From Bremia lactucae (lineage: Eukaryota; Oomycota; Peronosporomycetes; Peronosporales; Peronosporaceae): a stretch of DNA of 64,000 bases. Under the pieces are notes generated by a model. That model made no database searches, was not told the origin of the DNA, and saw nothing but the letters and a program-made list of their open reading frames with translations. The stretch lies in assembly GCF_004359215.1 (NCBI RefSeq), contig NC_090628.1:568984-632983 (forward strand), given 5' to 3'. The position numbers were made by a program, and so were the translations under genes. This document shows positions 43,741-54,579 of the stretch, in pieces. Positions within the stretch are counted from its first letter, which is position 1. Every line of letters starts with the position of its first letter.

Positions 43741-44864
43741 CCACACAGCCCCGACCGTTTTTTGTTGGTCCGTTTTGCTGTTGAGATTTCGCAACAACGT
43801 CGGGCCCGCGACCGTTGCCCTTTTTAGCATTCGGTCCAAAATTACGTTTAGTACCTTTCGGTGCTGCGCGTGAGGCACTACACTCATGAGCGTAGTGTCC
43901 TAACTTTTGGCAGCGATGGCATTTCTGCGATCGCTTATTGCTCGAAAAGCGAGATCTCTCGGTTTCGACGTAGGAAAGGTCCATAGTTTCTGACCCTCCA
44001 AGCTCGTGTCGTCTTGGAGGACGATACAATGACGAACTAGCTTGAGCCAGTCTCAAGCTAAAGTCCTCCTGTTCCACAACGGATATTGCTTCTTCAAGCG
44101 TATCCAGTTCCAAGCGGAACAGGTGGGTCTTCACGGGACCATCCATAAGGCCTTACATGAACACCGTAATAAACGTAGGCTCATGAACTGGGTTTGTTTG
44201 TGATACAACTCGCTAAGAGTCGTATGTGCTGGGCGTAAGCGAACATCACGCTTGTCTTGCTTAAGTTTCAGAAGCTTCATTCGAGATCTGAACTCATCCC
44301 TAGACATTTCAAACGTCTATTTCAGCCGGGCATTAAAAACTTAAGCGACTTAAAGTCATACGGGTCGCGCAACTTAAGGTCTAGTGCCCAAGTTTTGGCA
44401 CACGTTGCCAAATTTGGCTAAGCAAAATGCGACTTGGATTTGCTCGTCGACGATGTTACGAGCCCTTATGGCATCGTTTGATTCGACAAACCATCTTAAG
44501 AGGGGAACTTCTCGACTCCCCTATACTTAGATATGTCAATCTTTAAGGTTTCGGGACGACGCGTTTGCGTCATCCCAGGTACAGGGGTCTGTACCTGTTG
44601 TAATCTCAACAGTTCCGCCTGTTGAGAGCCTTGCTGATTCAGCAAGGCTACTTTTTCCTTCATCTCGTCAAGTTCATGTTGTATGAACTTGGCGACGGTT
44701 GAATGGAGGGCATCTCTGTTTAAGTTGGACAGTAATGCCAGTATTGCATCGTTTCCTACGGTCGAACTCATTCGTTCAACCGCACTCCTTTCTATATCAC
44801 TTAGAAAGGAGTAGCTTTCAGGGGAAACGTGATGCGTATTCCCACTACCATCTAACATGTCCAT
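43741..44864 (-). pseudogene. Gypsy gag, copy 4
   Basis: The N-terminal frame 44496-44864 (MDMLDGSGNTHHVSPESYSF; later AKFIQHELDEMKEKVALLNQ, a coiled coil) and C-terminal frame 43715-44146 with LFRLELDTLEEAISVVEQED and an intact zinc knuckle CHRCQKLGHYAHEC (C-x2-C-x4-H-x4-C). The capsid core between 44150 and 44490 is frameshifted. It starts 51 bp inside the 5' LTR. Confidence 0.8.
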
Positions 44865-44914
44865 GTTAAATGTGGGAAATGTGGTCCTTGGACGGACTAC
44901 AAAGTGCTACCAGG

Positions 44915-45365
44915 TGTAACGGGGCACTGCGACTTGTACTGTTTCAGTACAAGTCCACTTCACACTGCTTCAGATGTGAGTGGTGCCTCTCGTTAGGTGA
45001 CGTACACTGTACGTATATAGGAAGACTTCTCTTAAGGCAAGTTAGCTTAAGAGTGTAAAATGAAAACTGTATTAATATAGTTGAGTGTCTCTTAATCTAT
45101 CTTTGTAAATGCTGACTTAACTATAAACTAATACTAAACATGTAAATGAATTCTTATCTATCTTATCTTGTAACTCTCTTTGATTACTTCTACAGCTGAT
45201 TAGTCTGCGGAATCAATAGACATAATGGTCTATACCTATTTATGGATAAGAATTCAGGACATTACTATATAAAGTAATATCCTCCAAATATTATCTACCT
45301 TTTAGATAATATATTAAATAACAACCTTTAAGTGTTAATTTCATGTAACGATACACCCCGTTACA
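44915..45365 (-). repeat. LTR-A, 5' LTR of copy 4
   Basis: 451 bp, from TGTAACGGGGCACTGC to ACACCCCGTTACA. It differs clearly from the 39046 LTR in the middle (no GCGCGCGTCC block; TCTCTTTGATTACTTCTAC instead). It abuts the Tigger transposase gene, whose ORF reads through into it. Confidence 0.85.
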
Positions 45366-46895
45366 AGGAACCCCCAGCGCATCGCCATCCTGTTGCAGCC
45401 AGAACGTCTCAAGCATTTCATGTGCTTTCTGAGCATCCACGACAGTCATCTTAGGCAATTCCTGGCTGTCATCCTGCTCGTCCTCAGGCTGAGTCGGAAG
45501 ATGGTCCTCAATTATATCATCCACGTCTGAAATGTATGATGTAATCCGCTCAGCAGGATAGTCTAGCAGGTTGCGGATGTCCATCAGGTTGGGATACCTG
45601 AAGCGTCCAATTTGATGTTCCAGTTCCACCATTTCTTCATTGTCAAGGCCCTCCTCCTCGAAGACTGGTGCAGCATCAGCTGGTTCTGACCGAACGTTGC
45701 AGTGCCGGTAACAGCTGTGGATGGTCTCAGTGCGGACATCGTTAGCCCATGCTGAGACTGACATCTGGATAGCATGAAGGATGTTAATATTTGCCTGCTG
45801 AACGACACCATTGTCGAGATCCCGAAGGAGCATACAGTTGAAGCTGCGCAGGTAGTACGCTTTGAGGTTGCGTATGATTACCTGGTCGCAAGGCTGAAGC
45901 TTTGACGTCATATTGAGCGATAGGTAGTGTATTGTCGTGTTGCGAAGTGCGATCCGCTGCGGCAGATCAGCAAGCGGGACGTGTGCACTGCAGTTGTCCA
46001 GGATCAGCAGCACCTTGCGATATGCTATCCTCCGATCCAAGTCCCTCAGCCACTCCAAGAAGATGATTTGTGCCATCCAGGCCTTCTTGTTGCTGCGATA
46101 CTGACAGCCAAGGTTCTGGAGATTGACATGGCGGATGCAGCGAGGAGTGGCGTACTTCCTAATGATCTATAGGGGCGTTTTGTCGGACCCATCACCATTG
46201 CAGCAGACAACCACAGTTATCCATTCGTTGTTTGCTTCCGCCCCTCCACGTGTCGTGTTGCAAGCTATCTGTCAGCCTGAAACAGAAGAGGTGCATTAGC
46301 CAACCGATAATAAGAATTGATGTCCTTTGCAGAGTATCCTGCATCCGATAAAATGAGCCAGTCTCATTCATGTTGTAATTATCTTTTCATTCCTTTCGAT
46401 TGAGGAGGGGGAAGTGCATCTTCCAGAGCAACCATGTCCACCGAGCCGCTCTGTTCAAAGCGGCGATAGGAGTGGATTTCATTCCGAGTTTTAAAGGATT
46501 CCAGCCAGCCATCGGAAAACTAAACGGTTCATGTCCTAGACGAAGACGGTCCAGAATCCGCCCTGCATGTTCATGGACAAGGACTTGCTGAGATTGATGC
46601 AATCCTGGCGAGCAGTGAACCAAGCCACCAGAGCTGATTCCATCAGTGGATACTTGACTGCACGCTGGTGTTTGGCACTCATGTTGCTGTCCTCTGAAAG
46701 CCGAAGAAGGTCTGCCTTCCTCTTCAGCGTGTTGGAAACCGTCGCCTGGCTGGCCCCCAGCTAATAATTGTCCTGAAGCCAATTGACAAGCTGAGCCTGA
46801 GACAGTGCGGGATTCTCTGTGTGATGTTTGCAGAGAGCCACACGGACATCGTCCGTCATTGTGGTGTGGCCTTTCAGAGGCATTGTCGATTTGCT
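45291..46895 (-). pseudogene. Tigger/pogo transposase, better-preserved copy
   Basis: The C-terminal frame 45291-46076 (261 residues) holds the DDE core end: KVLLILDNCSAHVPLADLPQ (second Asp) and SKLQPCDQVIIRNLKAYYLR (third Asp), then an acidic tail. Its last 25 or so residues (after GDALGVP) are translated LTR, so the natural C-terminus is lost. Upstream pieces give the CENP-B-type DNA-binding domain at 46390-46860 (NPALSQAQLVNWLQDNY, VSNTLKRKADLLRLSEDSNM). At least one in-frame stop (after WLQDNY) and frameshifts make it inactive. Confidence 0.8.
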
Positions 46896-47068
46896 ACTGA
46901 GTTTTTCTTGGGGAATTGGGGGGAGAGGCCTTTCTTTAATAACCTCATCCCTCCGAAAAGCGAACTAATTAATTTATTTAGGGAGTAGTATACCTGTCTA
47001 AAATTATAACCTCTCTAAAATTGTCAGGAAGATACGTCCTAGCATTATTATTTTAGGCAGGTCTTCTG
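45366..47068 (-). mobile_element. Tigger/pogo transposon, second copy, left end lost
   Basis: The right terminal repeat (reversed CAGAAGACCTGCCTAAAATA at 47049-47068, next to TA) matches the copy at 28795. The left end is cut at the LTR boundary 45365/45366. Contents are collinear with the first copy but without the LINE insertion. Confidence 0.75.
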
Positions 47069-47477
47069 TATAACATTTTATGTCTTGCTGCAACCTTTAC
47101 CCCTTGTGAACTGGTGCTTATCAAACATCTGACTGTCAGTCATTATAACGTCAGACTGTTAAAGATGATGCGATTCTCCCCCCTGATCTGATTTTTGTAG
47201 TACAAGTTGATCTTCTTGTGTCACTGCTAATGGGACAGCTGCCGTTCTTATTGCGATCCATGATGAGTCTGTTGCAGTCCGACGTAGGTTAATATATAGA
47301 TGACGAAGCGGTGTTTGGCCTATCAATTGTATTAATATCCATATTACCGGACAATTCATTCATCATGTCATCATCGAGGTTAACCGTTTCCGTGTCCAAC
47401 AATAGCAGGTTGTATCGCTGCTGGAACAAAACCCTGGTAATTTTCAATATCATCGGTGTGTTCACGAACTGGTTTAT
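47069..47477 (-). pseudogene. Copia fragment: integrase-RT linker joined to 3' end
   Basis: The minus strand at 47250-47477 matches 3215-3380 (integrase end and linker). At 47080-47160 it passes directly to the copia 3' end with purine tract and the first bases of LTR-C (GGTTGCAGCAAGAC). RT and RNase H are missing, so this is an internally deleted copy. Confidence 0.65.
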
Positions 47478-47673
47478 TCACTTAAATCTAAAAATCAATA
47501 GAACTGATGTCTCATTGCGTTAAAATTACTAATATTTAATAATATTGGAAATATTAAGTCAAATTAATAAAGATAGTAATTTTGTACTTTTTGCTTATTT
47601 CCTCTCAAAGAATATAATATATATTGTTTCTCCTAAATCAAATAATACTTATGTTACGGGACACCTCGTTACA
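47478..47673 (-). repeat. Gypsy LTR-B fragment
   Basis: This is the right 40% of LTR-B, ending GGGACACCTCGTTACA, followed by the purine-tract region (TCACCCCGCTTAACC on +) as at 33281. The first 60% is replaced by copia sequence. Confidence 0.7.
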
Positions 47674-47834
47674 TCACCCCGCTTAACCAAAAGCCACAAT
47701 AGTGACTGATGTGGACTGACAGGGAAACACTACTATGTCCCTGAAAAATTTGCATTATTGGTTTCTTATGTAAAAACTCCAATTTCATTGCACTTTTGAT
47801 TTTGTGAAAAATCAATTCGTTTGCGCTCTGTAAC

Positions 47835-48830
47835 GAAACCCGTGCGCGTCGCCTGTAAGGCAGAAAATCTGGCAGCTGCACGACTCAGTACAGCTGTTAG
47901 CGATGCCAATGTTTCAGTAAACGCTTATGTGTCTACTGCATGGAAAACGTCTGTTTTGTTTGTCTAGAGAGGCAGGGTTACCTTGCCTCTCGTGGGGGGG
48001 GGCTCATATCCACGCTGTTTTAACGGTGCAGCTCATGCTCCTCAGTAGGCATACTCTCTTCAAGATCCTCATTAAAAGACCTTATCTCTTGTGAGATGCG
48101 CGAAGGGATTGAGTACCTCCAATTCTATTTGAATCGCCGAAGCTTCCGTTCTCTGATGGACTTCCGTCAAGGAGGAGGGATATCGTCCTACCGTCGTGCT
48201 ATTCCGGTACGTTCATCATCAGTTTAAAACGGGGTTTCCAACAATCATGCGAAGGTTGACACCCTGTCAAACGTACGAGATAATTCGTAAGAAACCCTTT
48301 CACCTCACGGTGGTTAGAGAAGCATTCAACAGGGAGATGTCAATGGATGTGGAGGAGAAGAAAAAATCGGGTTCGGCGAACGGGGCAAACCCGAGTCACC
48401 ATCACGCCTTGGATCACACCCTCCATAATTGAAGGGAGGACAGTGATCACGAGCGATTCCGTCGTCGCGAGTTAGAAATGACGGTTGACAAAGTTTTCGT
48501 GACCAGTTGAGAAATTGTGCGCAAGTTGCGACTGATCAACTAACAAACAATCACATCAGTCCCTTCAAAATTAGCTGTGACAGCTCGTCAAAAGATTCCA
48601 TCCTTGGAGGATGTAGTGGAATGTCTGTTTGTGAGAACCCGACTCTGCCTCGAGACCATCCTGCTCGACCATCAGGCTTTAGCAGCCGCCTTAGACCGTT
48701 CCGGGGTGAGTCGAAATTGGAAGAAGTCTCGTGCTGATGGTACGGGCGGAGACGCTCGATTTGACACTAGGATGCGTAACCATCCTACGAGGCAGCTCGA
48801 TCGTGTCCGCATTGCCTTGTCGATGTAGTA
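47835..48830 (+). pseudogene. Antisense frame (aORF) of gypsy copy 3
   Basis: The N-terminus reads TKPVRVACKAENLAAARLST and continues VSDANVSV, matching the start at 33425. An internal deletion of roughly 0.8 kb at about 47950 joins it to the RLSRQAG-type block; the rest ends in a frame with LDHQALAAALDRSGVSRNWK (48577-48828). Stops interrupt it. Confidence 0.4.
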
Positions 48831-50770
48831 CACAAAAAGGGGCCGATATACCTCGGCAGTATTTTATAAATGCCCACATTCGTCACCACATATTTGGGTA
48901 GGTTTATTGTAGACAGTAGGGCTAGAGTACTAACATCAAACGAAACAATGTATACTCTTCCAGTTTTGTCAGAGTTCCGTTTTCTCGGTCCACCGCATCA
49001 TCGATGAAAACCTGTGCGAAACGGACCAGTGCTTCTCTAGCAAGCAGGAATTCTCCGTCTGACTCATTTTGTTTTTGTCTTCAGTGCGACCGGTGCGCAC
49101 GGCGGAGATGTCGTTCTCCCCATAAGTAAGAGCATTATTGTTCTCACTAATATTATTGTTTTCGATGCCGAGTCTTTCAGCATCTTCATAAAAGTCAGTT
49201 ATAGCGTTATCGCTATGACTGAGACGGTGCAATCTCACTATATCGAACGGTTGAAAAACCGTTCGAAGAGTGCGTACTCAATGTTGTCTGTCCACTTCAA
49301 TGTTGATTGGATCAACATTGGTATCCTTCTAATGGATCGTAGGGTCAACGCGTGATGAGCAAGCGATAGATTGTTCTTTGCTTGAGCGCGTCTCTCCACC
49401 CATTAAATAATAGTTACGTAGAACAAGGAGGGTATGCGTCGATGGCTTTTTGATGCTAAGTCTTTCAGCATTCTTATCACAGTCAGCAATAGCGTTATCG
49501 CTATTACTGACTTAGTCCACTTCAATTTTGATTGAATCAACATTGACATCCTTCTCATTGATTGTAGGGTCAATGCGTGATAAGCAAGAGCTAGATTGTT
49601 CTTTGCTCGAGCGAGTCCCTCCCCACATTGAATAACAGTTTCTTATGAGCAACGTGGATATGGGTGGATGGCGTAAGCCGTTCGCGAAAAACTCCGTGCG
49701 CATTGTAGAAGCATGCACTTAATTGTTGATGGCAGATTCGCGAAAACTGGCTCCAACTCGTAAAAGAGTGGAGTATTCGCGAAGTTTTTCTTCGAGGATA
49801 CAATATGCACGTTCTGTCTGTCCATCTATTTCAGGTTGGTCAGAAGTTGACATTTTCAACTGTGCTCCAAGTGTTTGGACACAGATTGACAAATTCAGCC
49901 GTGAATCTGGGGTCGATCCGAGACCAGTTCAGATATACCATCATGTGGAAAGAATCAACAAACCCAAGATACCACTATTCTTGTGGTCAAATGATAATCC
50001 GAAGACGAAGTCTATGGATACGGACTACCAACACTCCGTCGAAACAGGCAGAGGTTGTTACAGTGCACGGGATAAAGCACTGACTTCATCCGTTGACAAA
50101 TTTTTCAAGCATGTATGTACTTGCGGACGAGCTCATACTGGCGTGGCCAGAAGAATTCGCTACTTATCGTGAGATAGGTAGTATTACGTCCACAATGATC
50201 ACTTATTGGTGCATCGTAACATTCATACATGATGCGCCAACGTAAATCATTATGGGCCACGAGGTGTTGTCGCCAGCAATGGCTGTGTGACACAGTAAAT
50301 TATTCGTGTTTTGTATCAATCATCAATGGATCGATACAATTTCGACAATCCTTTCAAGAATTGTTGTGATGGATTTTCAAGGTAATCCATCAATCCTTCA
50401 ACACCCTTATATTCTTGATAGGCTTTTCTCACGTCGCCAAGTAAATACGGACGACGGAATACTTATTGTTGCAACAGTGGGCTTATGCTCACAAATGTTA
50501 TCCACAGCCAGCTCAGAATCGGGCTGGCGCGAAAAAGCATTGGCGACGACATCAAGTCGTCCTAGTTAATATTCCACGGAGAACTTCTTCCTCGCAATGA
50601 AAGATAACCATCTCGCCATTCCTTGCGAAAGGTGTGGACTGTTTACGGCCGTGCGTAAAGACGCATGGTCCCTATAAACAAATAACGGCCCATAATTTAG
50701 CCAGTCGATATTTCATCATGGCAAGGAGTTCCTTGTCATGCACTAGCTAAGAATGTTAAATTGTGCTTTT
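48150..50770 (-). pseudogene. Gypsy RNase H-integrase-chromodomain, copy 3
   Basis: Minus strand in normal order: RNase H end (50560-50760: YADHASLRTAVNSPHLSQ, then LGRLDVVANAFSRQPD), H2C2 region at 50105-50230, core pieces around 49700-50030, C-terminal part 48970-49240, GPF/Y at 48700-48880 (HRQGNADTIELPRRM), chromodomain at 48225-48300 (NYLVRLTGCQPSHDCWKP). The chromodomain Trp is intact in this copy. Heavily frameshifted; the 49130-49560 spacer carries a near-repeat (49140-49330 versus 49450-49600). Confidence 0.75.
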
Positions 50771-50814
50771 ACTGTATACTCCTTAATACTGTATCCCTCA
50801 ACTTTCAGTTCGAG

Positions 50815-53800
50815 TCATGTGGTTGTCGCGAATTCAAAAACGATCCAGCTTCCAACACGACACAAACACATCATCTGTAGTTGTCGCCGAAGAACCTAGC
50901 GTGACATCATTACGACAGCAAGTGCCAACAGCTGAGCATGTAGGTTCGGAATTGAAAGTTTTTTACCGTTCCTGTCATCCTCGTTGTACTGAGGGTGGCG
51001 AAAACAAAATCCTTGCGATACATATTTCTCAATTTACTTTTCCATTTTTTAAATTGTTTGGGTGTTTGGCCATGCGTGTCGAGTAATATAAAGAAGTTTC
51101 GCCATAGTAACCGCCGAAACCACCTTTGCTTTTGTTCGATTGTGAGCGTCCCTTACTGGCAAGACAAACCCGAGTCTTCAGTTGCTCCAACACGATGTTC
51201 TAGGTGTGCTCTGACCCATTTGTGCTTTTAACTTGCACTCTCAAGTACCTCAAGAAAGCATTAGCAGGCTGGAGGTATCTGCCATACCCAATTAATGTCC
51301 GTGATCAGTCCATCCGGATGCAGCGCTATTTCTACGGTTTTGCAAATATTCAATACGAGCCCGGTCGCAGTTCTAAGTGCTTCCACGATCCGAATAACAT
51401 TTGTGATGTGACACGGATCTCAGAGATAGAGGGCCGTGTCATCCGCATATCCACCTACATTTAATGTAGTTGTCATCATATTTGTTGAGATCCGTATGCC
51501 TGCAGGTCAGAAGTCCGATCGATGAGATGGGCCAGGGGCTCTAACGCCAAAATGGAGAGAAGTGGAGCAAGGGGGCATCCTTGTATGTTGCGCCGGGTGA
51601 TAGAATTTCTTCTCGACCACTAGCCGTTGGCCAGGCATTGACCACTCAGGACTGAATGTAATGTCACAATAATCTCAATAACCTTTACGAGGCGTGATGT
51701 GTACCCGTGGCGGCTGAGCACTGCACAGATGAAGTCCCTGTCGAGAGTATCATAAGCCTTTGGGAAGTCAAGCAAAAACACAATAGCATAACGCAATTCC
51801 GATGAATGCGGTATCGTGGCTTAAGCTGCCATGATGTAATCGATATGGATGTCTTTGGAGGAGACGAAGCCGTGTTAGTTCGAGTGACTATATGGATGTC
51901 TCGGGAGGAGCCAAAGCCGTGTTAGTGCGAGTGAACTCGGCTACCCAATGTCCCTCGAGCGCCGGCGCGATCACTCTTTTAAACGGCTTGTAATCGGTGC
52001 ATAATAGTGACAGGAGCCGGAAGTTTAGCGGATAACTGCCTTCGCTGGTCTTCTTGAGACAGAAATGTATGTTTGTAGAAAGAATGCTGGACAAACGTAA
52101 CCTTGATACCATAATCGGAATATTTAAGCATCATAGAAACGAGCTCCGAAGAATAAAGGATATACCAATCATTGCCGACTTGATCTGAACCACACGCCTT
52201 CACGAGCTTACGCGCCTAAAACGGCAATTAGACTGTCTGTACTGAAGAGCGTTGAAACTTTCAGACCGCTAACATAATCCGTGGGTCCTGCTTGCAGCCG
52301 GTAAACAACGTTTGCCTGTCTTGCTCTGCTGACCGAGCCTCGTCGGATGGGGCCCCATGCGTCGTCCAGTGTATCTAATTTCTTGAAGACTCTTTATTTC
52401 GGTTGGCCATCCGCGGGGTGAAGAGAAGGGATAGCGTTGTCACTAAACCGGCAAGAGACACGCTGAGACATTGCCTTCGTAGTCTGCCCTCTTTTCAATG
52501 TGTGTGACCTGAATAGTCTGCATTGTCTTTACCGTAGCCAGGTTATATTTGTCTCTGAGATCGCGCGCAGAAGGTTAGTGAAATCTGCGTGTGACTGCTT
52601 CCTTTCTTTCCTTCCTGTCCAGACAGTACAACAGCAAGTTCCCGATTCATTTGCTGATCATACCGACGATGCAACCATTTCAGCGTTTGCGATAGATGTT
52701 TATTATGGCTCTTCTTGGCTCTTCTCTTGTGCTTGAGGATGCAATTGTTCCCATGCATCGACCGCTTTTTCCGCAAAGCAATCCCCTACCAGCTCGATCT
52801 AAAATTTTGCTAGCTCGATTTGGACATATGTGTCCACTTGCAGTGTTGTATAAGGCTGGATTAGGAAAGTTTGAGGGTCTCGCTTGATGCGCACCGAATT
52901 GTTCGGGTTACGGGGATGTAAGATAATGCATTTGTGATCTCCAATTAGTACATAGGGCAGTAGCCCATAATGGTGCCGCATACTCACATACCACTTATCG
53001 AGTCGACTGGTTGCAAGACTGAGTCCAGGATGTGAATACGAGAACGTATGATACTTTTGAATATTATTACTTCCAGGCGTCTGTGACTACCGGCATACAC
53101 TGCTGCATGGAGCTGTCAAAAACCAATTTTCTAGCACCCTGCGTAGTGCGGGTGAGTCGTGCGTATGAGCAGCCGATGTGAATAACGTGTCATCGTCCCC
53201 GCTGACACTCGTAAGAATGCCTTTCACGGCCCAGATGCCCATTAGATGGTACATCAATGGGCTCGTGGAGGATCATCAATTTGAGATCTGTGTATAGATT
53301 CTCAAGGGATCACAAGGTGACAGCTGATGCCATAACAGGCCATCGCTGTAGCTAAAGCGATTAAGCTTACTATTGAAGCCGCCTCCAATGTACAAATGTG
53401 TTGCTGATGAAACTGTATGCTGGCCAGAGTAGAAGGCCTCCATGGTCGCGTTCTCGACTGGGGCATAGATATTACATAAAATTACAGGTTGGCCGTTCAC
53501 TTCACCGTGCAGTGCCATGAAGTGGCCCGTCAAATGGTCCTTGGCACATGCCACCAGTTTCCAAATTTAAGGCCATGGGTGTATCAGCATTCCAACCTGC
53601 GCTTCGGGTTAAGTTGTTTGAGTGTCATCGCAGACGACCCATCAGCTTTGCCCCAAGACGCGGGCATCGGGAGCTTCCCTATACACAGTACCCCTCCATA
53701 TTGTACCTGTGTAATGCCATTTTACGTGACGGCAATTGATGTTAGTTTTCGTTATTATTTGTCAGGGGGGGCACCAGGCACTACTGTAGCGGTAACGCGT

Positions 53801-54119
53801 CCAGATATTGGATGCGAACGCCACCTGCGGTAAATAAATGAGATTCGGTCACGCAATCTTTTGGAGGGATGGAGCAACCCTCTCTAGGCAATTCTATTTT
53901 CCGATCCAGACCCAACATGACCGAAAAACTATGCTCAGACGCGAATTCGACGATTTTTTGCATCACAAGACGAGCCGAACAACGCCAAAAGTATTGGCTA
54001 TCGGTAATCTGACGCTTCGCCACTACATGCTGACGAGAGGACACCTGACCTGTTAATCTTAATACTGTCAATGGTTTTTGGAAGTTCGAAGCAGGACTGC
54101 GAGGCCTGGCTCGCGTCAT
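50815..54119 (-). pseudogene. LINE (non-LTR retrotransposon) endonuclease and RT
   Basis: On the minus strand the order is: leader part 53781-54119, APE-type endonuclease at 53276-53554 (VNGQPVILCNIYAPVENATM, then HLYIGGGFNSKLNRF with the usual D of GGDFN changed to G), a long degenerate stretch, RT N-terminal part at 51888-52112 (LCTDYKPFKRVIAPALEGHW), the RT palm LDFPKAYDTLDRDFICAVL at about 51730, and the catalytic GYADDTALYL at about 51440. Multiple frameshifts and stops. Non-LTR identity is clear; the clade (L1/Tx1-like) is a guess from the endonuclease. Confidence 0.8.
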
Positions 54120-54514
54120 TTAAGCGCCAGTACAGTCATGTTAAATTGATGTGATTTCTAAAGGAGACAGATGTCAATGATAAAATTTGCTAAAATTGAC
54201 TAGGCTTTACGCAGATCAATGAGGGTGTCAAGTTGGTTAAGGATGTCTAACACCCTTCTTACTGGGCAATTGCGTCGCACAAGGCAGGAGATAGTGCTCG
54301 TTCCACCTAAAGGAGAATTTATGGCAGAAGCCAATTCTGGACTGGTATTTCAAAGGGATTAGGCGGTAGTAGGGAGAACTTCACATACCGACATATTAGA
54401 CGTCATCTCTTTGTGAATGTAGCGTGCACATACGCAGCCTCGCGTCATTCCGATTTGCACCTATGTGATCACGATTGACAAAGCGATTTAGTCCTGTCTC
54501 TATCAGCCGCTATG

Positions 54515-54579
54515 GCTCTTCGCGATGCATTCTGGTTACTCCCCTACCCAGGGAATAACCTGAATGCATCGCGAAGAGC
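54515..54579. repeat. Snap-back inverted repeat, 29-bp arms
   Basis: The arms 54515-54543 and 54551-54579 pair at 27 of 29 positions around a 7-base loop; the outer 18 bases (GCTCTTCGCGATGCATTC) are perfect. Confidence 0.9.

Larger units (their letters stand above)
39046..45365 (-). mobile_element. Ty3/gypsy element, chromovirus type, defective (copy 4)
   Basis: It is bounded by two LTR-A copies (39046-39485 and 44915-45365) with gag, protease, RT start, integrase and chromodomain between them in normal order on the minus strand. A primer-binding site (TGGTAGCACTTTGT on the minus strand) lies two bases inside the right LTR and a purine tract (AAGGAGAAGTGA) directly inside the left one. The two LTRs differ at many positions, and the 5-bp flanks (AAAGT, AGGAA) do not match, so the ends may come from different insertions. 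RT is internally deleted, making it non-autonomous. Confidence 0.8.
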
